Shown piece after piece: positions 1 to 9,136 of a stretch of DNA of 64,000 bases; the stretch's first letter is position 1, and the number at the start of each line of letters is the position of its first letter. The DNA is from Candidatus Pseudobacter hemicellulosilyticus. GTDB taxonomy: Bacteria > Bacteroidota > Bacteroidia > Chitinophagales > Chitinophagaceae. The notes beneath the pieces were generated by a model. That model worked only from the letters and a program-made list of their open reading frames with translations, was not told where the DNA came from and did no database searches. A program made the position numbers and the translations under genes. Where the stretch lies: positions 4,712,001 through 4,776,000 of the forward strand of contig CP119311.1 of assembly GCA_029202545.1 (NCBI GenBank). Direction: 5' to 3'.

Positions 1-642
1 GAAGCGGACACCATCTATGATACCCTGAGTTCCTTGCCCGGCAACCGGATTCTGGCCTTCCAGGTGACCAACCTGGTGGAAACAGAAGAACGCATCTACA
101 GCAGCATTGACGACAGCGCAAAGACCATCACGGTATACCTGCCGGCCTATTATGGACTGGGCGTTATCCAGCCGGAGATCAGCCTGCCTGCCGGCAGTGC
201 TGTCAGCCCGGACCCTGATCTGCCAATACCGGTATTTTATGAAACCCCTGCCCAATATACTGTTACGGCCGCCAATGGCGCCAGTACTACCTATAAGGTA
301 GAAATTATAGTACAGCAGGCGGCACTGCTGGTAGATGAGCTGTCCTCCGCCACCAAAACATATGTATTCCGGATGCGGACAAGGCCGGGGGGCAGCGTTA
401 CCATTACAGGCGACAATATCATTCCGCTTTATTCCATTACCAGCGCCTACCTGATAGATGATCAGGGCAGGGAAGTGATGAAACTGGCGGAACTGCAATC
501 CGGCTCCGCCAACACATCAGAGACCATCAGGTATATCATGCCCTATGCGGGTGATAATATTCCTGTGGGCCTCTACTACCTGGAACTGAGGAGCTACGCG
601 CTCACCAGACGCATGCAATACCCTATTCAGCTGACCCTTTAA
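1..642 (+). CDS. Partial surface lipoprotein-type protein (DUF5018-like plus IPT/TIG-like domain)
   Basis: The frame is open from the first base of the window, so the N-terminus is missing; the first possible internal start is a TTG at 34. The visible 213 residues resemble the C-terminal two thirds of the lipoprotein at 1586-2581. Both have a first beta domain ending in a 'YTVTAANG...TTYKVEI' type strand and a second IPT/TIG-like domain ending in an 'IRYIMP...VGLYYLELRS' strand pattern. Proteins like this often lie downstream of SusC/SusD genes in Bacteroidota and are thought to be outer-surface binding proteins. No catalytic motif is visible. The substrate cannot be told from this piece. Confidence 0.7.
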   Translation, partial: EADTIYDTLSSLPGNRILAFQVTNLVETEERIYSSIDDSAKTITVYLPAYYGLGVIQPEISLPAGSAVSPDPDLPIPVFYETPAQYTVTAANGASTTYKVEIIVQQAALLVDELSSATKTYVFRMRTRPGGSVTITGDNIIPLYSITSAYLIDDQGREVMKLAELQSGSANTSETIRYIMPYAGDNIPVGLYYLELRSYALTRRMQYPIQLTL

Positions 643-752
643 ACAGACAACATCCGGCCGGCTGCACATAGCGCCGGCACAGTTCATAGTGCAGTTTTAT
701 TTTGTCATTTCTCCCTATGGGGACATTAACATTAAACCTAAAATTATCTATT

Positions 753-1499
753 ATGAAAATTAACATCCTGACAATAGCAGCAGTGATCCTGCTGGCTACC
801 GCTTGTGATAAAAAGGTACAGGACAAAACAGCCCAGGCCGGGGAGCTGTCTGCCGAGAAGGCCAGCCAAAGCCAGCAATCCCTGCTGCTGAGTGATTGTG
901 ATTGCTGTCCTCCAGGGTCTAATTCCCTGTATTTTGATGCCAACCTGAGCGATGCAAATTCAGGCAGGTATGATCTGTGGACTCCTCAAAAGGATACCCT
1001 TTGCGAGGATGGTCTGATCCTGACCTTTGAAGGACAATTTGGCTCCTTTATTCGTGTGGATGGCACCTGGGCCATGGCCACCATTCCCCAGGCTACCGGT
1101 GACAACTGGTGTAATAATATCCTGCCTGCGCTTTCCCTGCGCTGCGGTAATACCACTACCTCTCCTTACTCCAATGCGCCTACCTCATATGGACCACCTA
1201 CCGGGACCATTTCCAGCGTAATAGGCATCAATGGTGCGCTGAACCTTGGGATGGTTACCTATGGCTATGGACTTGGTTATTATGATTACGCATTCCCGGG
1301 CGCCACGCCTTCCATCCACAGTGATATTGTGATCTGGAAGAATTGCGGCGGAACAACCGGCCCCTGCATCACGCCGGCAGCCGGATACAAGGCTTACAGG
1401 ATCCATGTATCAGATATAGATCCACAGAAGATCAACGGTGTATGGGATTCCGAGATCTCCTACTCCTGGGAATGTATCACTATCCCAACCTGTTTATAG
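753..1499 (+). CDS. Cysteine-containing lipoprotein of unknown function
   Basis: This 248-residue protein begins with a lipoprotein signal (MKINILTIAAVILLATACDK, lipid Cys18). The ATG at 753 is chosen because it places the signal peptide at the N-terminus; an upstream in-frame start at 702 would bury it. After a Ser/Gln-rich linker comes a Cys cluster (CDCC, about residues 34-37), and more Cys are spread to the end (CITIPTC), which suggests disulfides in the periplasm or at the surface. I do not recognise the family. It lies between two related beta-domain lipoproteins in the same direction and is probably co-transcribed with them. Confidence 0.75.
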   Translation: MKINILTIAAVILLATACDKKVQDKTAQAGELSAEKASQSQQSLLLSDCDCCPPGSNSLYFDANLSDANSGRYDLWTPQKDTLCEDGLILTFEGQFGSFIRVDGTWAMATIPQATGDNWCNNILPALSLRCGNTTTSPYSNAPTSYGPPTGTISSVIGINGALNLGMVTYGYGLGYYDYAFPGATPSIHSDIVIWKNCGGTTGPCITPAAGYKAYRIHVSDIDPQKINGVWDSEISYSWECITIPTCL

Positions 1500-1585
1500 G
1501 TTACTGAAAGCCGGTTGCTGCTGATGCAGGAACAGGCCGGATGTTGTTTTATTTGCTAACAAAGACAAAGTAAAAGCTACTCTCC

Positions 1586-2581
1586 ATGAATTCTTTCCGC
1601 CTGATTAAAAACAAAATGAACTTTTTTTCCGCACTCTTATTACTGGCTATACTGACCGCCGGTTCCTGCAAAAAGGAATATGTTGACAAGTACAATATTA
1701 TACCCGGAGACACCGTCACTGTACTGGGGTATAATCATATGCTGTCCTTCGCTATCCATGAATACCATCCCGATACTGTATTGAAAGCCGCTATCAAAGA
1801 AGATTCCCTGCTGGTATACTGGCCAGTGTATAAAGCCGCCCCGGAAACCTTCAGCCCGGATATAAGCCTGCCGGAAAAAGCCACCGTTACACCTGCTTCA
1901 GGAACTGCGGTCCCATTTAAGACCGGCACCCGGTTCACCGTAAAAGCCGAAGACGGCACTACACGGGTATTTACGCTGAAGCTGATCTACAACCAGGCGC
2001 CGCTGCAATATGTAAATCCCAATACCGTGACGCTGGGTTATCCCTTCAATATCTATGGCCAGTTTGTGGCTGATCCCGGGATGACCACCGTATGGTTTGA
2101 ACGACTGGACGGCGCCGATACCGTTACCATCAGCAGCTTCCAGCGGGTGACAGCTACGCAGATCTCTTTCAATATCCCCGATAATATCACACCAGATCTG
2201 TACAGGATCCGCATCCGGAACGGCTGGCGGACTGAATACTCCAATATTGAACTGGATACCCTGCAGATAGGTTATTCCACGCTTGACCTGCCGGAACCTC
2301 CTGCTGAGATAACCGTTAAAAGAGGAACTGAGTTTACCGTCAACGGGACCAATATCCGCTTCCTGCGGGGAAATAAAGCCATCCTTATCGGCTTTAAGGA
2401 AGACGGCGGTACCCAGTCGCAGGTCATTGACGTTACAGCCCATACCGAAACATCCATGACCTTTTCCATTCCGGCCGACGCCCTGTTGGGCAAAATGGCT
2501 TTCCTCCAGGTATTTTCCCATACTATCCCCGGGGGAAATTACCAGTACTGGATGAACGATAAGATCATCGTCACAGAATAG
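1586..2581 (+). CDS. Surface lipoprotein with DUF5018-like and two IPT/TIG-like domains
   Basis: This is a 331-residue lipoprotein with a signal peptide and lipid Cys28 (LTAGSCKK). A start at Met11 (1616) would give a shorter, more typical signal. The first domain (about 45-130) has the 'VTPASG...FTVKAEDGTTRVFTLK' pattern seen in DUF5018-like folds. Two IPT/TIG-like Ig folds follow (about 135-225 and 230-330). It is a paralogue of the truncated gene at the window start. It probably binds a ligand at the cell surface for an uptake system lying upstream of the window. It is followed by a strong terminator. Confidence 0.75.
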   Translation: MNSFRLIKNKMNFFSALLLLAILTAGSCKKEYVDKYNIIPGDTVTVLGYNHMLSFAIHEYHPDTVLKAAIKEDSLLVYWPVYKAAPETFSPDISLPEKATVTPASGTAVPFKTGTRFTVKAEDGTTRVFTLKLIYNQAPLQYVNPNTVTLGYPFNIYGQFVADPGMTTVWFERLDGADTVTISSFQRVTATQISFNIPDNITPDLYRIRIRNGWRTEYSNIELDTLQIGYSTLDLPEPPAEITVKRGTEFTVNGTNIRFLRGNKAILIGFKEDGGTQSQVIDVTAHTETSMTFSIPADALLGKMAFLQVFSHTIPGGNYQYWMNDKIIVTE

Positions 2582-2602
2582 TCTAAACTTTTCATACAAT
2601 TG

Positions 2603-2634
2603 GGCCGGTTTGTCTAAACAAACCGGCCTTTCTT
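2603..2634 (+). terminator. Intrinsic terminator after the lipoprotein cluster
   Basis: A perfect 10-bp stem (GGCCGGTTTG with CAAACCGGCC, six-base loop) is followed by a T-rich run. It ends the lipoprotein transcript. Confidence 0.85.
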
Positions 2635-2796
2635 TGTAAAATCGGTCCCTTTTAGCCGAAACTTATTTTACAGTTTGCAAAAAAATACGGAATTTTATTA
2701 ATGATAGTCTGAGGTTTAACCCTTACCAATGGAAAAAACCTCCACAGTATAGTTCTGGCCACACCCATTTAAATTTTTGGACTTTTGAGCAAAAGA

Positions 2797-3237
2797 ATGC
2801 CTTCGCTTCATCTGTTGCTGGCAGACGACGATAAGGATGATTGCGACCTGTTCAAGGAAGCCTTGGAAGATCTCGAAATCCTGTCCGACTTCTCTTCAGT
2901 ATCCGATGGAGAACAACTAATGACCTACCTGACTGCTGAATCGCAGCAAACCCCCTATTTACTTTTTGTAGACCTGAACATGCCCCGGAAGAACGGGATT
3001 GAATGCCTCACCGAGATCAAAGGCAACGATAAGCTCAAACACCTGCCGGTCATCATCATTTCTACTTCCTTTGACCCGGTCATTATCCGGTCACTCTATA
3101 ATTCCGGCGCACAACACTATATCCGCAAACCTAACAACTTTGCCCTCTTGAAAAAACTGATCCATACTGCTATCAATACTTTCCTGCAAACCAACCCGGG
3201 AAGGACCAGCTACGATAATTTTGTTCTTCAGCCATGA
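2797..3237 (+). CDS. Single-domain response regulator (receiver only)
   Basis: A stand-alone CheY/Rcp1-type receiver of 146 residues. It has the acidic pair after strand 1 (LLLADDDKDD), the phosphoacceptor Asp59 in 'LLFVDLNMPRKNG', Ser/Thr in 'IISTS' and Lys in 'YIRKPN'. There is no output domain. The ATG at 2797 is used; a TTG at 2785 is an alternative. It ends three bases before a PAS histidine kinase, so the two are almost certainly one operon and phosphorelay partners. Confidence 0.9.
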   Translation: MPSLHLLLADDDKDDCDLFKEALEDLEILSDFSSVSDGEQLMTYLTAESQQTPYLLFVDLNMPRKNGIECLTEIKGNDKLKHLPVIIISTSFDPVIIRSLYNSGAQHYIRKPNNFALLKKLIHTAINTFLQTNPGRTSYDNFVLQP

Positions 3238-3240
3238 TCT

Positions 3241-5571
3241 ATGAGCACCACCAGTGTAGTCAAAGATAAATTTCTCCATATCATCCAGCAGGCCCCTGTA
3301 GGGATCGCTATTTTCAGCGGCCCGCAGTTCCTTTTCCAGGTAGCCAATGAAGCCTACCTGCGTATCATTGACAAAATAGGTGCGGAGATACTGGGTAAGT
3401 CGCTCTTTGCAGTGCTGCCCGAAGTAAAAGACGCTGTAGAGCCCCTGATGACCCGGGTACTGACAACCGGTGAGCCCTGTAACGGCCTTGAATTTCCCGT
3501 TGTCCTGCACCGCCATGGCAAAACCGCATTATCCTATTTCAACTTTGTATACGAGGCCTTCCGCGAAGAGAATGGCGAGATCAGCGGGGTGGTAGTGGTG
3601 GCCTCCGATGTAACGGACCAGGTGCGCGCCAAACACCAGCTGACAGAAAGCGAGAACCAGTTCCGTAACCTGGTCATGCAAAGTCCCATCCCCATGGCTA
3701 TTTTCCGGGGAAAGGACCTGGTAATAGAAATGGCCAATCACCGCATGTTCTCCCAGATCTGGCAACGCAGTGAAAGCGCCGTGATGGGGAAAAAGATACT
3801 GGACGTATTCCCGGAACTCAAAGACCAGGAATATGCCGGCCTTATGGAACTGGTATACCAGAGCGGGGAAACCTATCATAGTCCCGAATCCGTTGTCTTT
3901 GTGGAAGGGGACGGCGGCCTGCGCCGCCTTTATATTGATATCACCTATGCCCCCCTCCGTGAGACCGATGGCAGCATCTCCGGCCTCATGGTCACCATCA
4001 AGGATATTACCGAAAGGGTGCAGGCCCGGCAGAAGGTGGAGTTTGCAGAAGAACGGTGGCGACTGGCCATAGAAGCCACCAACCTGGGTACCTGGGAGCT
4101 GGACCTCAGCAGCCGCAAAGTGATCTATGATAAACGCTTTGCCGAGATCTTTTCCCGGAATGCCAGTGAATCAGGACAGATGGACCATGCAGACCTCCGC
4201 GCCCAGGTGCATCCGGACGATCTTCACCGTATTGTGGACGCCTCCTTCGATAAAGCCATTGATACCGGCGTATATAGCTATGAGGCAAGACTGCTCAGGC
4301 CCGACCAGTCCATTTGCTGGATCCGCACGCAGGGCAAGGTGTTATATGACGCCCGGCGCCGCCCCCTCCGCCTTATAGGCACCGTGAGCGACAGCACCGA
4401 AGAAAGGCTCCGGCAGCAGGAACTGCTGGAAAGCGAGCAGAAATTCCGCCTGCTGGCAGAATCCATGCCCCAACTGGTATGGACAGCCGAAGCTGATGGA
4501 ACTATCAGCTACCGCAACAGCGCCCTGATCAGCTATTCCGGTCTGCTGCCACACCAGGGTAGAAAGGGCGGCTGGGAAGCCATCATCCACCCGGACGACC
4601 GCGACAGCAGCCTGTTCCTCTGGAAACAAAGTCTCAGCAACGGCAAAGAGTTCTTTGCCGAACACCGGCTCCGCCGCTTTGATGGCACCTACCACTGGAT
4701 GCAGACCCGCACCACGCCCCAGAAAGACGCCACCGGCCAGATCCAGATGTGGGTAGGCACCAGCACCGATATTCAGGCCCAGAAAAGTTTTACGGAAGAA
4801 CTGGAAAAACAGGTGCAGAACCGTACCCGTGAGCTGGAGGAAAAAAATATAGCCCTCAATAAAAGCAATGCCGAACTAAAGAGCTTCGCCTATGTATCCA
4901 GCCATGATCTCCAGGAACCCCTGCGCAAGATCCAGACCTTTGCCAGCTGGATCATGGAAAAAGAAATGGGCCAGCTGACAGAAAAAGGCAAGGACCATTT
5001 TGTCCGTATCCAGAAAGCCGCCGGCCGTATGCAGGCGCTCATAGAAGACCTGCTGACCTATTCCCGCACCAATAACAATGAAGGTATTTTTGAACTGACA
5101 GACCTGGCCGGCCTGGCCGCTGAAGTGAAGCAGGAAATGAAGGAACGGATAGAAGAGAAAGGAGCCACAGTCAGTATCCAGGTCAGCGCCAAAGCACACC
5201 TCATTCCTTTCCAGTTCCGGCAATTATTGCAGAACCTGATCAGCAATTCCCTGAAATTTGCCCTGCCCGGTACGCCGCCCCTCATCAGCATCCGGGGCCA
5301 GGTTATCCGGGGCAGCAGCATGCCCGCCTTCCTGGCGCCGGATAAGATCTACTGCCACCTGCAAATCAGCGATAACGGCATCGGCTTTGACCCCCAATAC
5401 AAAGACCGCATTTTTGAAGTGTTCCAGCGCCTGCACGGGCGGGAACAGTACCAGGGCACCGGCATCGGCCTGGCCATTGTCAAGAAGATTGTAGAGAACC
5501 ACGCCGGCATCATCAACGCCAGCAGCACACCCGGACAAGGCGCCCGCTTTGATGTTTATTTCCCGGTATAA
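3241..5571 (+). CDS. Multi-PAS sensor histidine kinase
   Basis: A 776-residue kinase with no signal peptide or clear membrane segment, so probably cytosolic. Four PAS domains in a row (about 10-125, 135-255, 270-390 and 395-520) are followed by a short coiled coil and a HisKA domain. His555 lies in 'SSHDLQEPLRK', a HisKA subtype common in phytochrome-like kinases. The HATPase domain shows N ('NLISNSLKFA'), G1 ('DNGIGFDP') and G2 ('GTGIGLAIVKK') boxes. It starts three bases after the receiver gene, its likely target. The ligand is unknown; PAS domains may sense redox, light or small molecules. Confidence 0.92.
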   Translation: MSTTSVVKDKFLHIIQQAPVGIAIFSGPQFLFQVANEAYLRIIDKIGAEILGKSLFAVLPEVKDAVEPLMTRVLTTGEPCNGLEFPVVLHRHGKTALSYFNFVYEAFREENGEISGVVVVASDVTDQVRAKHQLTESENQFRNLVMQSPIPMAIFRGKDLVIEMANHRMFSQIWQRSESAVMGKKILDVFPELKDQEYAGLMELVYQSGETYHSPESVVFVEGDGGLRRLYIDITYAPLRETDGSISGLMVTIKDITERVQARQKVEFAEERWRLAIEATNLGTWELDLSSRKVIYDKRFAEIFSRNASESGQMDHADLRAQVHPDDLHRIVDASFDKAIDTGVYSYEARLLRPDQSICWIRTQGKVLYDARRRPLRLIGTVSDSTEERLRQQELLESEQKFRLLAESMPQLVWTAEADGTISYRNSALISYSGLLPHQGRKGGWEAIIHPDDRDSSLFLWKQSLSNGKEFFAEHRLRRFDGTYHWMQTRTTPQKDATGQIQMWVGTSTDIQAQKSFTEELEKQVQNRTRELEEKNIALNKSNAELKSFAYVSSHDLQEPLRKIQTFASWIMEKEMGQLTEKGKDHFVRIQKAAGRMQALIEDLLTYSRTNNNEGIFELTDLAGLAAEVKQEMKERIEEKGATVSIQVSAKAHLIPFQFRQLLQNLISNSLKFALPGTPPLISIRGQVIRGSSMPAFLAPDKIYCHLQISDNGIGFDPQYKDRIFEVFQRLHGREQYQGTGIGLAIVKKIVENHAGIINASSTPGQGARFDVYFPV

Positions 5572-5658
5572 ATGGTATGCAAAGCCGAAATTAATTTTTT
5601 GGGTACATTTTTATTGAGTAAAAAGAACGCAAACTGATGCAGTTTTGTGCCAGCTCCC

Positions 5659-5681
5659 TATTTTTGCTCATTGCAAAAATA
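5659..5681. promoter_or_regulatory. 9-bp palindrome over a -7 box, candidate operator
   Basis: TATTTTTGC and GCAAAAATA form a perfect inverted repeat separated by five bases. The left arm contains an exact TAnnTTTG promoter -7 element (5659-5666). It lies 12 bases before the start of a winged-helix-type regulator, so autorepression is plausible. No good -33 TTTG at standard spacing was found. Confidence 0.6.
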
Positions 5682-5693
5682 AATTCATAGTTT

Positions 5694-7424
5694 ATGACGA
5701 TTGCAACTTTGATGCATATGCGGGAATCAGAAGATAAAGTGGAATTTAAAGAAGCCAGAAAGAATTTCGATTTCGCCGGAGGCAGCCATACCGACCAGGA
5801 GAAACGACGCAAATGCCTGCTGGGGTACATTGTAGCCTTTGCCAATGAAAAAGGCGGCGCCTTAGTGCTGGGTATGACTGATACTTTCCCGCATAGGGTA
5901 ACAGGAAGCAATTTTGCGCTGGGTAAAACAGGCGAAATGACTGATGAAATTTACAATCGCCTGCATATCCGGGTACGTATGGAAGAATTGTATGAAGAGG
6001 AAAAAGGGGTATTAATTATTCATATTCCTGCTCGTCCGGTAGGTAAAATATTGAAATTTGAAGGAGTGCCGCTAATGCGTGTAGGCGGAAGTCTCAGAAA
6101 TATGAGTGACGAAGAAATGCTTGAAATCCTGCAGGAGCAGGAGCCTGACTTTTCTGCTAAGATTTGTCCTTTTCTATCTATCCAGGACTTACAGGAAGAT
6201 GCCATTGCAAAAATGCGGAAGGCCTATGTCCGAAAACAACAAAATCCTGCTTTTCTGACCCTGCCTTTGGAGCAAATATTAAATGATCTGCGGTTAAGTA
6301 CTAAAGGAGGACTGACTTATGCAGCATTGATTTTACTCGGCAAACGGGAAACTATTAAACATTGTTTACCACAAGCGAGAATTATCTGGGAATTCCGTTA
6401 CCATGATTACCAGATACATTATGATTTCCGGGAGGAAGTATGTGATCCGCTATTTATTGCCATTGACCGTATCTGGCAACTGATCAACAATAAGAATGCG
6501 GTGAAACAGTTGCCCCAGAATGCCTATATCTACTCCACCCAGACTTTCAATGAAACAGTTATCCGAGAAGCAATTCTCAATGCGATCACGCATCGGGACT
6601 ATTCTATGACCAGTGAAGTAGTCATTCATCAGTATCCTCAACGGATCACAGTTACCAATCCAGGCGGATTTCCAAAAGGTGTAGATAAAGAGAACCTGAT
6701 CAATAGTTCCTCCACACCGCGCAGCCGCCTGATGGCAGAGATTATGGAGAAGACAGGCCTGGTTGAACGCTCAGGCCAGGGGATAGATAAGATCTACTCT
6801 ATTACAATCGCGGAAGGTAAGAAAGAACCCGATTATGAAGATTCAACTATTTTTCAGGTAGCGCTAAAACTCAATGGCATAATCGACGACCAGGCGTTCT
6901 CCGCATTTATATTCAATGTACAGAAAAGCCGGCCCGACTCAGAAAAACTGGGAGTTCATGAGATCATGGCGCTATATCGGATCAAAGAAGGTCATTTTGC
7001 TCGGATAAAGCCGGAAATACTGAGAAAACTGGAAGCACAGCAGTTAACTCAACGATCAACCAATTCCAATCGGGTCAGTTTATCCAGCGAATATTCTTCA
7101 CTGATCACCGACAACCGGATCGCAAACCGATACCTGGTAACTGAACTGGAAGTATTACTGCCAATATTCATAAAAGACGGCCTGAAGGTTGGAGACCTTG
7201 AATCTGCTTTATCTGCGTCGCTAAACCGTAACCAGATCAAATACCTGCTGGTCAAACTACAAGAAGACGGAATTCTTATTTCGAAAGGCAGAGGAAAAGG
7301 GACACGCTACAAACTAAAGGCACCGTTGGATGAGCTATCAGGACCTGGACTGCTTACCAATGTGATTAATATACTACAGATACTAAACCCGCCGACTGAG
7401 TCCATTGCTGAAATTACCACCTAA
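5694..7424 (+). CDS. AlbA_2/ATP-binding (RecG-like C-terminal) transcriptional regulator
   Basis: A 576-residue protein. The N-terminus carries an AlbA_2 (Schlafen AAA_4) domain: 'ESEDKVEFKEAR' followed by 'AFANEKGGALVLGMTD'. The middle has the HATPase_c_4-type motif 'EAILNAITHRDYS' and 'ITVTNPGGFPKGV', with 'LVERSGQGIDKI' further on. The C-terminal part (about 400-550) looks like winged helices. Met9 (5718) is an alternative start. Such proteins are putative DNA-binding regulators, often in accessory regions. By eye the gene and its flanks are richer in A+T than the rest of the window, which suggests horizontal transfer. It has no linked partner gene. Confidence 0.82.
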   Translation: MTIATLMHMRESEDKVEFKEARKNFDFAGGSHTDQEKRRKCLLGYIVAFANEKGGALVLGMTDTFPHRVTGSNFALGKTGEMTDEIYNRLHIRVRMEELYEEEKGVLIIHIPARPVGKILKFEGVPLMRVGGSLRNMSDEEMLEILQEQEPDFSAKICPFLSIQDLQEDAIAKMRKAYVRKQQNPAFLTLPLEQILNDLRLSTKGGLTYAALILLGKRETIKHCLPQARIIWEFRYHDYQIHYDFREEVCDPLFIAIDRIWQLINNKNAVKQLPQNAYIYSTQTFNETVIREAILNAITHRDYSMTSEVVIHQYPQRITVTNPGGFPKGVDKENLINSSSTPRSRLMAEIMEKTGLVERSGQGIDKIYSITIAEGKKEPDYEDSTIFQVALKLNGIIDDQAFSAFIFNVQKSRPDSEKLGVHEIMALYRIKEGHFARIKPEILRKLEAQQLTQRSTNSNRVSLSSEYSSLITDNRIANRYLVTELEVLLPIFIKDGLKVGDLESALSASLNRNQIKYLLVKLQEDGILISKGRGKGTRYKLKAPLDELSGPGLLTNVINILQILNPPTESIAEITT

Positions 7425-7474
7425 TGTGAACACAAGTTTCTATTGGCTCGGATTACCGCGCAGCACTGCCCGTA

Positions 7475-7508
7475 ATTCTCCATATTTCCTATATGATTCT
7501 CCATATTT
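7475..7508. repeat. Tandem 13-bp direct repeats, 21-bp period
   Basis: ATTCTCCATATTT occurs at 7475-7487 and 7496-7508, two helical turns apart, with a third partial copy at 7668-7677. Confidence 0.7.
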
Positions 7509-7890
7509 TTGCACCACCCCCAATCATTTATTCAACAAAATACCTGGCATCAGGCAATATTTTTAAAAGACACCCCACAACAATATGATTATCAATAAAA
7601 TTATGGCCACTAATTTCTTAACTCCAGATCTCTCTTAAATTTTTGCTTAGCAGATTTCTTCACTGTAATTCTCCATAATTCTCACTTTTTATCCATAAAA
7701 CACATTTTTATCATAGCTGGTTAATTCCCAAAACAATACATTTTGGATCGAACAAAAGAGCAGGTTTACTGCAAGCGGCAGACTATAACCGCCGGACCTT
7801 TCTCACCCGGAAACGTAATTCACCCTCTTTATCAAGTACTGTTTATTTCTATTACGCTTTCTCCTGGTATACCGCCAGGTAATAAACGCC

Positions 7891-7919
7891 GTTGCCCCGT
7901 CAATATCTGACGGGGCAAC
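7891..7919 (-). terminator. Hairpin downstream of the TlpA operon
   Basis: GTTGCCCCGTCA and TGACGGGGCAAC form a perfect 12-bp stem with a five-base loop, 34 bases past the last TlpA gene. The minus-strand T-tract is weak, so it may be a terminator or an mRNA 3' stabiliser. Confidence 0.6.
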
Positions 7920-7952
7920 AGCCTTAGTAATTATAAGTAATAGCAACGATCC

Positions 7953-9110
7953 TTATTTCTTCCCAAAAAGTTCTTCCAGCTTTTTCTCTATCGGGCTGCT
8001 GCCATCTGGTTCAAAACCTACTTCTTTCATCAGGATCTTTCCATCAGGACCAACCAGGTAGGTGGTAGGCACGGCAGTAATGGCAAAACCACGCTGGGAT
8101 ACATTTTTGGTATCCAGCGTTGACAGCCAGGGCAGCTGCTGCTCTTCAACACCTTTCAGCCAGGCATTCTTGTCCTTGTCAATAGAAATGCTATAGATCT
8201 CAAACTGATCACTCTTGTATTTCTTGTACACTTCCTTCATATGCGGGAACGACTGCTTACAGGGCCCGCACCAGCTGGCCCAGAAATCGATCAGCACATA
8301 TTTCCCTTTGAGCTGACTGAAGACCACAGGCTTTTCATCAGGTGTATTCAGTGTGAAATCCGCCACAGCCGAGCCAATGGTGGAATTCTTTACGCCGTTG
8401 ATATAATCCACCACATTACGGGCCTCATCCGTAGCTTTCATCCTGTCGGACAAACGGCTGTGGATAGATTCCAGCGTAGCTATGTCAAGGCTGCGACCTG
8501 CACCACTTAATACCCATGCGGCGGCATAGGAATCAGGATTTTTGCTTACAAAATCCTGCAGCAGGCTGGCCATTTTAGCCTTCAGCAATTCATCCATTTC
8601 CTTCTTCGCTGCTGCTGCCTGGGGATTGCTGTCCTGGTAAAAATCCTTCCCGTATTTTTCAGTGAGGGTAGTAGTGACGGACTGGCGGACGTCCTGCTGC
8701 TGCTTGCGGAAGTTTTCAAAACTTACTGCCGAAGGAAGTCCTGACAATACCATGCTGTGCATGCCTTTGCTGATGTCTCCCTTGCTGAGGGTTACCGTGC
8801 CCGGCTGATCCACCAGCACCACATAAGGAGAATACATCCGGTTGACCCTTGTGTCATACTCAGTATAGAAGGCCGGTGTAAAGGGCTTTTCAAAAGGCAT
8901 AGTAAAAGTGAACAGCCCGTTTGTCATGACGGCGGAATCCGATTTTACATTAGTGCCATAAACATACACTTTATTGTACCCTTTGGTGTCACCGGTGAAC
9001 TGACCGCGGATCACCACAGTTTTAGTATGCTTATCCTGCGCGGAAGCCGGTTGCTGGGCCCAGCAGGGAGCCGACAGGAGAAGGGCAGGTAGAAGCAGTT
9101 GTTTTTTCAT
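7953..9110 (-). CDS. TlpA-family thiol-disulfide oxidoreductase with N-terminal DUF4369-like domain
   Basis: A 385-residue exported protein with signal peptide MKKQLLLPALLLSAPCWAQQ. A beta-rich DUF4369-like domain (about 30-130) and a helical linker precede a thioredoxin domain (about 245-385). The thioredoxin domain has the WCGPC active site in 'DFWASWCGPCKQ' and the cis-Pro loop 'TAVPTTYLV'. It should act in the periplasm as a thiol reductant or isomerase. It is the last gene of the FecIR-SusCD locus and lies 26 bases after a second TlpA gene. The active-site coding stretch is identical over 38 bp to that neighbour although the rest differs widely. Confidence 0.9.
   Translation of the reverse strand: MKKQLLLPALLLSAPCWAQQPASAQDKHTKTVVIRGQFTGDTKGYNKVYVYGTNVKSDSAVMTNGLFTFTMPFEKPFTPAFYTEYDTRVNRMYSPYVVLVDQPGTVTLSKGDISKGMHSMVLSGLPSAVSFENFRKQQQDVRQSVTTTLTEKYGKDFYQDSNPQAAAAKKEMDELLKAKMASLLQDFVSKNPDSYAAAWVLSGAGRSLDIATLESIHSRLSDRMKATDEARNVVDYINGVKNSTIGSAVADFTLNTPDEKPVVFSQLKGKYVLIDFWASWCGPCKQSFPHMKEVYKKYKSDQFEIYSISIDKDKNAWLKGVEEQQLPWLSTLDTKNVSQRGFAITAVPTTYLVGPDGKILMKEVGFEPDGSSPIEKKLEELFGKK
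8266..8303 (-). repeat. 38-bp tract identical to 9438-9475
   Basis: It encodes the strand leading into the WCGP active site of the distal TlpA gene and is base-for-base identical to the matching part of the proximal TlpA gene. Confidence 0.9.
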
Positions 9111-9136
9111 GCGCTTAAATTACTGTTTTAAAATGA

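Larger units (their letters stand above)
7425..7952. other. AT-rich intergenic region with spaced direct repeats
   Basis: No convincing gene is present in this 528-base stretch. It is AT-rich and holds the word ATTCTCCATATTT at 7475-7487 and 7496-7508 (21 bp apart) and a partial copy, ATTCTCCATA, at 7668-7677. A hairpin lies at 7891-7919. Read on the minus strand the repeats would encode a seven-residue KYGE-type repeat, so a decayed coding remnant is possible. Confidence 0.6.
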
